Shown: positions 6,552-14,138 of the stretch, piece after piece
Position numbering within the stretch: position 1 is the first letter of the stretch
How the letters are laid out: each line of letters begins with the position of its first letter
Source of the DNA: GCA-020344555 sp964405925
GTDB lineage: Bacteria > Planctomycetota > Phycisphaerae > UBA1845
Length of the DNA: 18,864 nt
Reading direction: 5' to 3'
Assembly (NCBI GenBank): GCA_964405925.1
Contig: CAYOQG010000081.1
Location: 1-18,864 of the forward strand
The notes under the pieces: model-generated
Seen by the model: the letters and a program-made list of their open reading frames with translations, nothing else
The model's database searches: none
Told to the model about the DNA's origin: nothing
Made by a program: the position numbers and the translations under genes

Positions 6552-6557
6552 TATAAT
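6552..6557 (+). promoter_or_regulatory. TATAAT -10 element upstream of rpoN
   Basis: This is a perfect TATAAT 134 nt before the rpoN start, unusual in such GC-rich surroundings. No good TTGACA-like -35 element lies 16-18 nt upstream, so if it is a promoter it needs an activator or an alternative -35. Another TATAAT occurs at 6455-6460, right after recR, also without a clear -35. Confidence 0.35.
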
Positions 6558-6691
6558 AGGGGGACGGGAGAGGGCCGAGGCCCCGGGGCCCATAACCTTC
6601 TGCCATGTTGGAGACTGTATGGCGAGGGCCTGGGGCGTCAAATGTTCACCGTTTGCCTAAGGGGTCAGTTTGCGACGGGGTGACGAACCGG

Positions 6692-8149
6692 ATGTCACAG
6701 TTTCTGACACAATCGCTAAGTCAACAGATGCGGATGGAGCAACGGCTTACGCCCCAGCTCATCCAGTCCATGGCGATATTGCAGAAACCGGTGGCCGACC
6801 TCGAAGCGTACATCGCCAGCGCCCTAGAAAGCAACGCCGCCTTGGAGATTGAAGAGCGCTCTGCCCCCAAGTCCGAAACCGTTGGTCGTGATGATCGCGG
6901 TCGGGTGCAGGAACAACAGGCACTGGGTTTCGCCCGGATAGACCGGTTCTCGCGCTACTACGATTTGGACGCCAGCGAGCGGGCTCCCTTGAGTGCCCGA
7001 CGCATGTCGCCCGATAACGGCCGGGACGCCAAGATGGGGGCGATGGCCAACACCGCGGGGCGGGCGGTTGGCCTGAACGAGCACCTGCTTTCCCAATGGG
7101 TGCTGATGGAAATCGGGGACGAAGAGGTCCGCCGGGCAGGCGAAGCCATCATCAACCATCTTGATCCCGACGGCTACCTGCGGGTCCGTCTAGGCGAGAT
7201 CGCCGATCGTGTGCGCCCCCCGCTCTCTGAGCAAGTCCTCGAAGAAGCGCTCGAGGAAGTACAGCAACTCGAGCCGGCGGGGGTCGGTGCGCGAAATGTC
7301 GTGGAGTGTCTGTTGCTTCAGGTTGATGCCTTGCCTGGTGATAATTCGCTGGAGCGGACCCTTATTAAAGACCACCTTGATGACGTTGCCCATAACCGAC
7401 TGCCCACGGTGGCGAAGGCCATGGGGTGCTCGATCGGGGAGATCAACGCAGCGATCAAGGTGATGCGCTCCACGTTGTGCCTTCATCCCGGTTATCTTGT
7501 GGGTGATCGCTCCGTTCCGGTGATTCGCCCGGACGTGATTGTGGACTACGCGGAGACGGGTGGTGGTTTGGACGTTCGACTCGCCCGCGGCAACATGCCC
7601 AGGCTCAGGGTCCGGCCCGAGATCATGGCCCTGGCGAAGTCGAAGAAAAACGGTCGGGCGACGCGGGATTTTGCTCGCAAGCATGTAGAGGAGGCCTCGG
7701 CCTTGATCGACGCCGTTCACTTCAGGCAAAGTCGCCTGCTGGAAGTGGCGAGGGCGATCGTCGAAAAGCAGGCAGAGTTCTTTAATGTTGGCCCGGAAGG
7801 TCTGAAAATCTGCCGGATGAGCGATTTGGCTGCCGAGCTGGGTTGCGACCCATCAACGATCAGTCGGACCGTGGCGGACAAGTACATGCAAACGCCGCGA
7901 GGAGTCTACCCCCTGCGCTATTTCTTCACCGGCGGCACCGAGACCGAAGATGGTGAGAGCATGGGGTGGGATCGGGTCAAGACCCGTGTGCGGGAGCTGA
8001 TCGATGCCGAGGATAAAAAGGCACCGCTCAACGATGACCAGATTGCGGCCCTGCTCAAGAGGGAAGGGATCGAAATCTCCCGCAGAACGGTGGCCAAGTA
8101 TCGGCAGCAACTGGACATTCCAGCCGCGAGGCAGCGACGCGAGTTTTAG
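6692..8149 (+). CDS. rpoN: RNA polymerase sigma-54 factor RpoN
   Basis: This is a 485-aa sigma-54 factor, which recognises -24/-12 promoters and needs AAA+ enhancer-binding activators. The start ATG 6692 has GGGGTGA (6677-6683) 8 nt upstream and gives MSQFLTQSLSQQMRMEQRLT. The frame is open 87 nt further upstream, but those residues do not look like the protein. Region I is the Gln/Leu-rich segment (about 5-45, QRLTPQLIQSMAILQ). The core-binding region III starts near 125 (VGLNEHLLSQW), with HLDPDGYL and LEPAGVGARNVVECL. The helix-turn-helix region lies around 365-400 (AAELGCDPSTISRTVADKY). The RpoN box is RRTVAKYR (464-471), which reads the -24 element. All parts are present, so it should be active. 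Confidence 0.97.
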   Translation: MSQFLTQSLSQQMRMEQRLTPQLIQSMAILQKPVADLEAYIASALESNAALEIEERSAPKSETVGRDDRGRVQEQQALGFARIDRFSRYYDLDASERAPLSARRMSPDNGRDAKMGAMANTAGRAVGLNEHLLSQWVLMEIGDEEVRRAGEAIINHLDPDGYLRVRLGEIADRVRPPLSEQVLEEALEEVQQLEPAGVGARNVVECLLLQVDALPGDNSLERTLIKDHLDDVAHNRLPTVAKAMGCSIGEINAAIKVMRSTLCLHPGYLVGDRSVPVIRPDVIVDYAETGGGLDVRLARGNMPRLRVRPEIMALAKSKKNGRATRDFARKHVEEASALIDAVHFRQSRLLEVARAIVEKQAEFFNVGPEGLKICRMSDLAAELGCDPSTISRTVADKYMQTPRGVYPLRYFFTGGTETEDGESMGWDRVKTRVRELIDAEDKKAPLNDDQIAALLKREGIEISRRTVAKYRQQLDIPAARQRREF

Positions 8150-8175
8150 TCTCTGACCACAGCTCTCCTTCGCGG

Positions 8176-8193
8176 ATCCGTTATCCCGGATTT
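8176..8193 (+). terminator. Weak hairpin after rpoN
   Basis: ATCCG (8176-8180) pairs with CGGAT (8187-8191) around a 6-nt loop and is followed by TT, 27 nt past the rpoN stop. The stem is short and the T tract minimal, so it is only a possible terminator. Confidence 0.3.
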
Positions 8194-8236
8194 CCCAGAT
8201 GGCGTCTTCGCGGTGGCATGATCTGTGCGGGTGTTC

Positions 8237-8417
8237 CCTGTAATTCAAGGGTTTCCGGCCATTTTGACAGGAGCCTGCGATGGGTGACAGGCGAAAACAA
8301 GCGCTGCGTATACAGTTTGATGGAAAGCTCAGACTCGAATTCCATGGCGCCAAGATCATGAACGATGCAGGCCTGCTCGCGTTCCGTGAACTGACCGAAG
8401 CATTCCGCCTCACAGAG
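8237..8417 (+). mobile_element. Left-end fragment of an IS1380-type insertion sequence
   Basis: CCTGTAATTC at 8237, followed by a GGGTTTCCGGCCATTTT stretch, resembles the terminal region of IS1380-family elements from memory. The transposase start follows with a good AGGAG at 8269-8273. Similarity to a transposase N-terminus ends near 8417, and no matching inverted right end is visible before the next gene. The element is therefore a dead stub. Its presence marks the rpoN-dus interval as a past insertion or deletion site. Confidence 0.5.
8280..8417 (+). pseudogene. Truncated IS1380-family transposase N-terminus
   Basis: MGDRRKQALRIQFDGKLRLE followed by FHGAKIMNDAGLLAFRELTE matches the conserved opening of IS1380-type DDE transposases (basic start, then a (K/R)(L/V)xxEF segment and an SDAGLLxxRELDE-like motif). 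After about residue 46 the frame stays open to 8621, but the sequence no longer looks like the transposase, and the DDE catalytic domain is absent. The usual length is above 400 aa. It cannot be active. The AGGAG at 8269-8273 sits 6 nt before the ATG and is probably the original ribosome binding site. The family name is from recognition of the motif and was not searched. Confidence 0.55.
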
Positions 8418-8526
8418 AGGACAAGCACGGTGTTGTTGGATGGCCGTCGAGGACGGGAAACGGTTTCCGATCCGAGGTCGGCCCAAGTAGAATGCTCGGA
8501 TGCCCTGCGGGCGCCCGCCAGCGAAG

Positions 8527-8554
8527 AGTCAAATGGGAAATGTCGACTGGTTGC
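8527..8554 (+). repeat. Imperfect direct repeat, copy 1
   Basis: AGTCAAATGGGAAATGTCG shares AGTCAAA-y-G-r-GAAATGT with the copy at 8679 and remains similar up to GC at the end. The copies are about 150 bp apart and flank a stretch without genes. They may be decayed pieces of the 3' end of a transposon. Confidence 0.5.
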
Positions 8555-8678
8555 AGGAGGGATGGGCGGGGTCAGTATGTCCCAAGCCAGCCAACGGCAG
8601 CTCCCGCCAAAGTGCATGTGAACGAGTCGGTTCGACCGCACTGTCAAACGTCGCGAAGGACCAGCAAGCAGGGCAGAA

Positions 8679-8706
8679 AGTCAAACGAGAAATGTAGGTT
8701 GAGTGC
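8679..8706 (+). repeat. Imperfect direct repeat, copy 2
   Basis: AGTCAAACGAGAAATGTAGG is the second copy. The GAGAAATGTAGGTTGAGTGC part, read in one frame, looks like the last codons of a transposase (R-N-V-G, then a stop), which is why I suspect an IS1380 right-end relic. This is inference. Confidence 0.5.
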
Positions 8707-8744
8707 CGCATAGCCGGCACGTTTTATCCAGGAGCGAAGAACAC

Positions 8745-9743
8745 GTGACGACATCTTGCCGAGCATGGTGGCGCAATTGTGCCCTGGAAGCGGACTCGGA
8801 GATCTTGGCTATCGATAGGATGGAAGACGGTATTGCTCCTATCCCCGAGAACTTATCGAAGATTCGAGAACTGATTACCAGTCTCGAATTGTGCCATCAC
8901 AAGGCCGAGCGATGGGTCAACAACATCATTGAAACAATCGGGACAGGAGAAACGAACAAAGGCCTGGGCACCCGATCACCTGGCCAGCAGCATCCCGCGG
9001 AGAAGGTGTGGCAGAGTGCCTGCACCGCCCTTTCGGCCTGGATCGCCGGATGTCCTGCCGCCTCGGTTGACGTAACCATAGATACGATTCCGGCCTCTCG
9101 AATCCTCCTTTGCCTTGGGGAGCGCTCAGCGCTGAAAGAATGGCAGGTCCAACGAATGATCGAGAAGATCCGAAGTTCGATCCACTGGCCTGAATCCAGC
9201 AACGATCCGGCAGCACAGTACGTGTGGCTTCTCTTGGGTGGGGACGAATATGATGTCAATTACCGCAGCCGGTGTCCCGAATACTACAAGGAACACGAAG
9301 AGTTCTGGTTGAGGACGGTGCGGACAAGCATTCACGATGCTGAAAATGGCAATCAGGCCGAACTCTCGTTAGGGATCGCCATCGACATGCTCATGCCATG
9401 CCACTGGCGATTCGTGACGAATCTTCAGATTGTTCTTGAGGCCATTGGCGGAAGGCTCGATCCGGACGAGCGGTTCGCCGCATGTGGCAGGAATATCTCC
9501 CTGTTGCCAATTCGCGACCGGATGGAAGCTGTCTGCAGCTCCCTGAAGGTATTCTGTAGCACCGCGGAGTCGGATGAGAAGACGGATAAGGAGTTGCTTG
9601 CGCGATTGGGAGAACCAACAGAAGCAAAGAAATGGCTTGCTGCCTCCTTAGACAAGACAATCAGGCTTCAGTTGAACCCACCCGCCAAACTGCGAGCGAT
9701 GTCCGCCCTTGCAGGACCTGAATGGCTAAGAACAGGGCGCTAA
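8745..9743 (+). CDS. Unrecognised 332-aa protein in the rpoN-dus interval
   Basis: I do not recognise this protein. GTG 8745 is preferred because AGGAG (8730-8734) lies 10 nt upstream; the frame also allows a GTG at 8703 (346 aa). The sequence is soluble with no signal peptide or membrane helix. It is rich in Trp, Cys and acidic residues, with helical stretches such as KIRELITSLELCHHKAERW and EWQVQRMIEKIRSSIHWP, a central LLLGGDEYDVNYRSR segment (about 165-180), and a charged C-terminal helix. No catalytic motif stands out. It follows a transposase stub and direct repeats and separates two housekeeping genes, so acquisition by transfer is plausible. It reads in the same direction as its neighbours. 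The composition argues for a real protein. Confidence 0.6.
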   Translation: MTTSCRAWWRNCALEADSEILAIDRMEDGIAPIPENLSKIRELITSLELCHHKAERWVNNIIETIGTGETNKGLGTRSPGQQHPAEKVWQSACTALSAWIAGCPAASVDVTIDTIPASRILLCLGERSALKEWQVQRMIEKIRSSIHWPESSNDPAAQYVWLLLGGDEYDVNYRSRCPEYYKEHEEFWLRTVRTSIHDAENGNQAELSLGIAIDMLMPCHWRFVTNLQIVLEAIGGRLDPDERFAACGRNISLLPIRDRMEAVCSSLKVFCSTAESDEKTDKELLARLGEPTEAKKWLAASLDKTIRLQLNPPAKLRAMSALAGPEWLRTGR

Positions 9744-9864
9744 CGCCGCCAACGGACTGCCCCTATCTGAGGCGGGAGCAGAAGATGAAAGGTATATACG
9801 GTCTTGTACCGCCACACGGGTTTTCTCGGCTTATCGGAGGTTGGTCCGTACGGACAGCGAACCC

Positions 9865-10941
9865 ATGTTAAAGATCGGCGGACTCGAGCTTGATGTTTCC
9901 TTTGTGCAGGCGGCGATGAGCGGCCACAGCGATCTGCCGATGCGCCGGTTGGCCCGCCACTTTGGTGCACCGTACGCGCTGAACGAAGTCCTGCTCGACA
10001 AGCTGGTCCTGCAGCGCGGAAAGAAACGGCGACAGATCCTTGACGTTGATGAGGAGGATCACCCCGTCGGTGGGCAGCTCATGGGTGCCGTTCCGGAAGA
10101 GTCTGCGCTCGCCGCCGCGGCCCTGGTCGAGGCGGGCTACGACGTGATCGACATCAACTTCGGATGCCCGGTCAAGAAAGTGCTGGGCCGGTGTCGCGGA
10201 GGCTTTCTGCTATCACAACCTGAGACAGCCCTTATGATCATCCGATCTGTCTTCGATGCGATAGGGGCTACCCGTCCCGTGACGGTCAAGATGCGGCGGG
10301 GTACGGACAATTCGCCGGAATCGAAGCACAAGTTTTTTTCCATTCTCGATGGTGCGTTTGAGCTTGGTGTCTCAGCCGTCACTGTGCACGGGCGTACGGT
10401 GGCGCAACGGTACGTGGGCCCAAGCGACTGGTCTTTCCTCGCGGAGGTCAAACGCCACGTCGGTGATCGCGTCATCCTCGGCAGCGGCGATCTGTTCAGC
10501 GCCTCGGCCTGTATGCAGATGATGGAACAGACAGGTGTCGATGGTGTGACAATCGCTCGGGGGTGTATCGGAAATCCATGGATTTTCCGAGAATGCCGTG
10601 CCCTATACCGTGGTGACGATCTGCCGCCACCTCCCACCATCAAAGAGCAACGAGAAGCCATCGCCGGCCACTGGGCGGACATGGTCGACGTGTACGGCGA
10701 GCGGCTGGCTGCCAAGCGCATGCGGAAATTCGGAATCAAGTATTCCGAGCATCATCCGCTATCGAGAGCGGTCCGCGATGCTTTCATCGCCGCCAAGAGG
10801 CATCTAGACATTCAGCGTGTCTTGGAGCATTGGTATGACCCTGGCATCGGCTGGCCTCCCGTTCGCCGACGGGAAAGTCATGGGTGTCTGATCGCCGCTG
10901 GGGCGACCTTGGAATCCTCCGCGGCGAGAAACGGCCTATGA
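9865..10941 (+). CDS. dus: tRNA-dihydrouridine synthase, DusB-like
   Basis: This FMN-dependent enzyme reduces uridine to dihydrouridine in tRNA D-loops. ATG 9865 gives 358 aa. A TTG at 9841 is alternative, but its GGAGG (9836-9840) touches the codon, too close to serve it. Motifs, numbered from 9865: QAAMSGHSDLPMRRLARHFG near the start (FMN barrel entry), GQLMGAVPEESA (about 70-81), INFGCPVKKV (97-106) with catalytic C101, VTVKMRRG with K142, and VHGRT with H175. GSGDLFSA and TIARGCIGNPWIF form the phosphate-binding loop near the barrel end. The loop after KKV reads LGRCRGGFLL, less usual than the G-A-G type of most DusB proteins. A helical C-terminal domain follows. Its stop overlaps the next start as ATGA. 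Confidence 0.93.
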   Translation: MLKIGGLELDVSFVQAAMSGHSDLPMRRLARHFGAPYALNEVLLDKLVLQRGKKRRQILDVDEEDHPVGGQLMGAVPEESALAAAALVEAGYDVIDINFGCPVKKVLGRCRGGFLLSQPETALMIIRSVFDAIGATRPVTVKMRRGTDNSPESKHKFFSILDGAFELGVSAVTVHGRTVAQRYVGPSDWSFLAEVKRHVGDRVILGSGDLFSASACMQMMEQTGVDGVTIARGCIGNPWIFRECRALYRGDDLPPPPTIKEQREAIAGHWADMVDVYGERLAAKRMRKFGIKYSEHHPLSRAVRDAFIAAKRHLDIQRVLEHWYDPGIGWPPVRRRESHGCLIAAGATLESSAARNGL

Positions 10942-11537
10942 GCGTCTTCGCCTTGTCAGTCAACCCGATCTCGAAGCTGCTGTTTGAGAATGCGATTCTG
11001 TTGCTGGTCCTCCTCGTCGCGGTCCAGTTCGTGATGATTGTGATCTGGTCACGACGGCGGACTCAGGTTTGGGCCCGAGCGGTCTTGATCGGATTCATGC
11101 TCGTTGTGGTGCTGCCGCTGCTGTCAGTTATGGTTGTAACGCCGCCCGAGCGGGTTATCGGTCTGTGTCGCGACCTGGCGAAGATGGTCGACCGCGGAGA
11201 CGTAGCCGCGATAGCCCCGCATCTTTCCAACGACTTCGTCGCGGGTGATCTGGGAAAAGACGACTTCCTTGTACGCGTTGAGCAGCAACTGAGCCAATAC
11301 CGCGTGGACGATCCCTCCTTACGGCGGTTCGAAACGACGTTCCCGAGCCGAGTTCAGGCGGAGGTTGTTTTTGACGCTTCCTGCACCGTCCGGTCGGTGG
11401 ACGACTTCATCAACCGGTTGCCCTCACGCTGGCGGGTGCGAATGATCGCTCAGGATGGACGATGGCTGCTGACGGAGGTGGAAGCATTGCCGACTCCGCT
11501 TTCGCCGATCCGCGACTTGCGTGATTGCCTGCCCTGA
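10938..11537 (+). CDS. Small membrane protein with NTF2-like external domain
   Basis: ATG 10938 overlaps the dus stop (ATGA 10938-10941), implying coupled translation. It gives 199 aa; an upstream in-frame start at 10884 lies deep inside dus and is less likely. Two hydrophobic segments, about 15-36 (NAILLLVLLVAVQFVMIVIW) and about 45-66 (RAVLIGFMLVVVLPLLSVMVV), are separated by a basic WSRRRTQ loop, so both ends should face outward. Residues 67-199 look like a soluble alpha/beta domain of the NTF2/SnoaL kind: helices with CRDLAKMVDRGDVAAIAPHL, then strands ending in WRVRMIAQDGRWLLTEVEA. The fold call is from pattern only. No link to tRNA modification is evident, and the function is unknown. 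Confidence 0.7.
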   Translation: MSVFALSVNPISKLLFENAILLLVLLVAVQFVMIVIWSRRRTQVWARAVLIGFMLVVVLPLLSVMVVTPPERVIGLCRDLAKMVDRGDVAAIAPHLSNDFVAGDLGKDDFLVRVEQQLSQYRVDDPSLRRFETTFPSRVQAEVVFDASCTVRSVDDFINRLPSRWRVRMIAQDGRWLLTEVEALPTPLSPIRDLRDCLP

Positions 11538-11639
11538 CGATCGGATGAAGCGGCAAAGTGGAGCCGTGGAGGGTCGAAGTCTTGTGGAGTACAATAAGGT
11601 TGAGTCCTGATGCACCCGATCGTGTTGGATGCAGCGGTA

Positions 11640-11676
11640 GGTGGCAAGGGTCAGCCGGCAGCGGACCCGTGCCACC
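11640..11676. repeat. Large hairpin upstream of the sulfatase-fold gene
   Basis: GGTGGCA (11640-11646) pairs with TGCCACC (11670-11676). After one A/G mismatch, GGGTC (11648-11652) pairs with GACCC (11664-11668), leaving an 11-nt loop containing GCCGGC. No T tract follows, so it is not a classic terminator. GGTGGCACGGG-type hairpins are, as I recall, scattered between genes in planctomycete genomes. This could be one of those dispersed palindromes, or an mRNA leader structure 42 nt before the TTG start. Confidence 0.55.
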
Positions 11677-11717
11677 CTTCGAATGACAAGTGACGAAGCA
11701 CCAAAGGGGGTTTTGCC

Positions 11718-13682
11718 TTGAGATGGTCCCGATCGGTAATAGCTATAGTCCTCATCGTTGTTGCGGGCGGCTTGGTGTGGCTTCTAGCTGCTGTTGGCCT
11801 GTTCGGCGGCGGTCGGCCCAACGTCATCTTGATCAGCCTCGACACCTGCCGGGCCGACTATATCAGTTGTTATGGCCGTTACCCGGGAATCACACCGAAC
11901 ATTGACACATTGGCCGGGGAGGGATTCCTGTTCAAAAACGTCGTCTCTCCGGTACCGCTTACGCTGCCCGCTCACAGCTCCATGCTGACCGGGTTGATCC
12001 CCCCTTGTCACGGCGTTCACGACAACATCAACTATCGTCTCAGTGACGAAAACGTAACACTCGCAGAGAGGCTGCGGCAACAAGGGTACAAGACCGCTGC
12101 CATCGTCGGTGCGTTTGTGCTGGACGCTCAGTTCGGCCTGGGTCAGGGTTTCGACAGTTATGACGACGATCTGGGGACCGAGCATCGGTTTATGGGAGGC
12201 TACGCGGAGCGCCCAGGTGGTGAGGTCACCCGCCTGGCAAAGGAATGGCTTGCCAAGAATCAGGACGAGCCGTTCTTTTTGTTCCTGCACTATTTTGACC
12301 CTCATCACCCGTACAACCCGCCTGAGCCGTATGCCTCAGGCGCGTATGCGGATAACCCTTACGCCGGCGAGGTAGCCTACACCGACCACTGCGTCGGACA
12401 GGTCATCGGGGAGCTGAAACGCTTGAGGCTCTACGATTCCAGCCTGGTCATCGTGGTCGGGGATCATGGGGAGAGCTTGTGGGAACATGGCGAATCCAAG
12501 CATGGATACTTCATCTACCACAGTACGACCAAGGTGCCGCTGATCATCAAGCCATCTGGGCCGACGGCGCACAAGGTGATCAATGACACAGTGGGCATCG
12601 TCGATATTGTGCCGACCGTCCTGTCGCACGTCGGTGTGCCCGATCCCCCCCACGGGCAGGGCATAGACCTCACCCCGCTGATGTTTGGCGAGACCACAGG
12701 CAGCGAACCGAGGTTCTACTACAGCGAGTCTCTGACACCGACGAGATATGGCTGCAATTCGCTCCTGGGCACCGAGACCCGCCGGTGGAAGTACATACAG
12801 ACAACACATCCCGAGCTATACGACCTTCCCAACGACCCTTCAGAGAAGAACAATCTCGCCGCCGACAATCCGAAAATCACCGAGACCTTTCGCGATCAGT
12901 TGCAGGAAACGCTCGAACTCTGTCTGTACGCCAAGCCTGATGACAGCACTGTTGCACTCGGTCCCGATAGCCTGGATAAGTTGCAGGGCCTCGGTTACGC
13001 AGGCAAGTCGGTCGAGGAGATATTCGAGTCAGATGCCTCACGGCCTGACCCAAAGGACTTTATTGACCTCTTCACGAAGGTTGAGGCCCTCGACTACTAT
13101 GTAGATACACGCGACTTCGGCGAAGCGCGGAGGGTTGCGGAAGAGATCTTGGCGGTCAGACCGGACATCGCTCATATCTACGCGAAGCTGGGGCAGATGG
13201 CCATCCAGACCGGCAACTTCGGTGAGGCGTTCGATCGCTACACGAAGGCGTTAGAGCTTGACCCGACCAAGATCGAGTGGCACATCAACCTCGGCATTCT
13301 GCTCTCCAAGCGTGGTGAGCATGACAAGGCCATCGAGGAGTTCCACGTCGCTTTGCGATTGGCGCAACCCTCGGAAGAAGGCGCCCTCAGCCTCGATCGG
13401 GTTATGGTGGGCCGGGAGTTCTCCGATCCGCTGGTTTCCCGTGCTCACTACAACATGGGCAACACCCTGATGAAACAAGGCCAAGTCAACGAAGCGATTA
13501 ACGAGTACCGTGAGGCCGCTCGCTTCGACCCGCAGGACCCCAACGTGCACTACAAGCTCGGTCTAGCACTGAAAGCACTTGGGAAATACGATGAGGCCCG
13601 CGCAGCACTTCGTGAAGCGTTGCGCCTTGACGCGAATCACTCAGCCGCACAGCAGGCGTTGGACGGGATGCCCGGTGGATGA
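11718..13682 (+). CDS. Membrane-anchored sulfatase-fold hydrolase/transferase fused to TPR repeats
   Basis: TTG 11718 is the start: AAAGGGGG (about 11703-11710) lies 7 nt upstream and the product begins MRWSRS with a signal anchor (about 6-29). The 654-aa protein then has an alkaline-phosphatase-superfamily sulfatase domain (about 33-440). NVILISLDTCRADY contains metal ligand D42. The nucleophile region PLTLPAHSSMLTG (80-92) has Thr82 where sulfatases have the formylglycine Cys/Ser of CxPxR, and His86 for Arg. GDHGESLWEHGESKHG supplies further metal ligands. Residues about 455-650 form TPR repeats (AKLGQMAIQTGNFGEAFDRY, then HYNMGNTLMKQGQVNEAI, then HYKLGLALKALGKYDEAR). Thr nucleophiles are known in the phosphotransferase branch (LtaS, EptA), so phosphodiester or phosphoethanolamine chemistry is as likely as sulfate release. 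The active domain faces the periplasm. Confidence 0.88.
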   Translation: MRWSRSVIAIVLIVVAGGLVWLLAAVGLFGGGRPNVILISLDTCRADYISCYGRYPGITPNIDTLAGEGFLFKNVVSPVPLTLPAHSSMLTGLIPPCHGVHDNINYRLSDENVTLAERLRQQGYKTAAIVGAFVLDAQFGLGQGFDSYDDDLGTEHRFMGGYAERPGGEVTRLAKEWLAKNQDEPFFLFLHYFDPHHPYNPPEPYASGAYADNPYAGEVAYTDHCVGQVIGELKRLRLYDSSLVIVVGDHGESLWEHGESKHGYFIYHSTTKVPLIIKPSGPTAHKVINDTVGIVDIVPTVLSHVGVPDPPHGQGIDLTPLMFGETTGSEPRFYYSESLTPTRYGCNSLLGTETRRWKYIQTTHPELYDLPNDPSEKNNLAADNPKITETFRDQLQETLELCLYAKPDDSTVALGPDSLDKLQGLGYAGKSVEEIFESDASRPDPKDFIDLFTKVEALDYYVDTRDFGEARRVAEEILAVRPDIAHIYAKLGQMAIQTGNFGEAFDRYTKALELDPTKIEWHINLGILLSKRGEHDKAIEEFHVALRLAQPSEEGALSLDRVMVGREFSDPLVSRAHYNMGNTLMKQGQVNEAINEYREAARFDPQDPNVHYKLGLALKALGKYDEARAALREALRLDANHSAAQQALDGMPGG

Positions 13683-14002
13683 GTCAATCGCCGGTCGACC
13701 GACGGTGCTACCCACGGTGCTACGATTGGCCAAACCAGGTTGCGGCAGCTCACAGCGGGCATACCTCGGTCCGTCCAGGGCCACCGCCTGCGACAGTCCC
13801 AGGCCTTGCAATCGATTCATCTGGGGACCTTGCTTTTCTTTCATCTGGTCGGTAGGCTCCGCTTTCGCGAGCGAAAGGTCGACGTCCGTCAATCGACTGG
13901 TCGTCGTCCTAGATCGGGCCAACAAGTCCGACATGATTGCGATGCTCGTTTGTCGGGTCTGTTGACCTGACCTGCCGAGTCGATCTTTGACAATGTAGAG
14001 CT
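13683..14002. other. Intergenic stretch before tRNA-Ser
   Basis: No convincing gene is visible in these 320 bases. CGGTGCTAC occurs twice close together near 13701-13724. TTGACC at 13962-13967 and GACAAT at 13989-13994 could belong to the tRNA promoter, but their spacing of 21 nt is longer than usual. Confidence 0.4.
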
Positions 14003-14093
14003 GGAGAGGTGGGTGAGTGGCTGAAACCAACGGTTTGCTAAACCGTCAGACGGGTTTACGCCTGTCTCGCGGGTTCGAATCCCGCCCTCTCCG
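14003..14093 (+). tRNA. tRNA-Ser (anticodon GCU)
   Basis: This class II tRNA of 91 nt reads AGC/AGU codons. Acceptor GGAGAGG (14003-14009) pairs with CCTCTCC (14086-14092), with discriminator G at 14093. The D-arm contains GGTGAGTGGCTGAAACC. The anticodon stem and loop is ACGGTTTGCTAAACCGT, with GCT in a 7-nt loop. A long variable arm (about 14046-14068, AGACGGGTTTACGCCTGTCT) is diagnostic of serine. The T-arm is GCGGG-TTCGAAT-CCCGC (14069-14085). CCA is not encoded. Confidence 0.97.
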
Positions 14094-14097
14094 TTTT

Positions 14098-14138
14098 CCC
14101 CGCTGAAACCGCGTTTTTCGCCTGTTCCGCGGGGTTTT
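14098..14138 (+). terminator. Intrinsic terminator after tRNA-Ser
   Basis: CCCCGC (14098-14103) can pair with GCGGGG (14129-14134). Alternatively CCGCG (14109-14113) pairs with CGCGG (14128-14132). Either stem runs into TTTT (14135-14138). The position, a few bases past the tRNA end, fits a Rho-independent terminator. Confidence 0.6.

Larger units (their letters stand above)
8418..8744. other. Decayed non-coding stretch after the IS fragment
   Basis: No credible gene is visible here. It contains two copies of an imperfect direct repeat (8527-8554, 8679-8706) and the ribosome binding site of the next gene (AGGAG 8730-8734). It is probably leftover IS sequence plus the promoter region of the 332-aa gene, though no clear promoter is seen. 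Confidence 0.45.

Noticed and set aside
13641..13934. Minus-strand ORF beginning MSDLLARSRTTTSRLTD
   Set aside because: Composition is partly protein-like, but there is no ribosome binding site, it overlaps the end of the TPR gene, and no family is recognisable.
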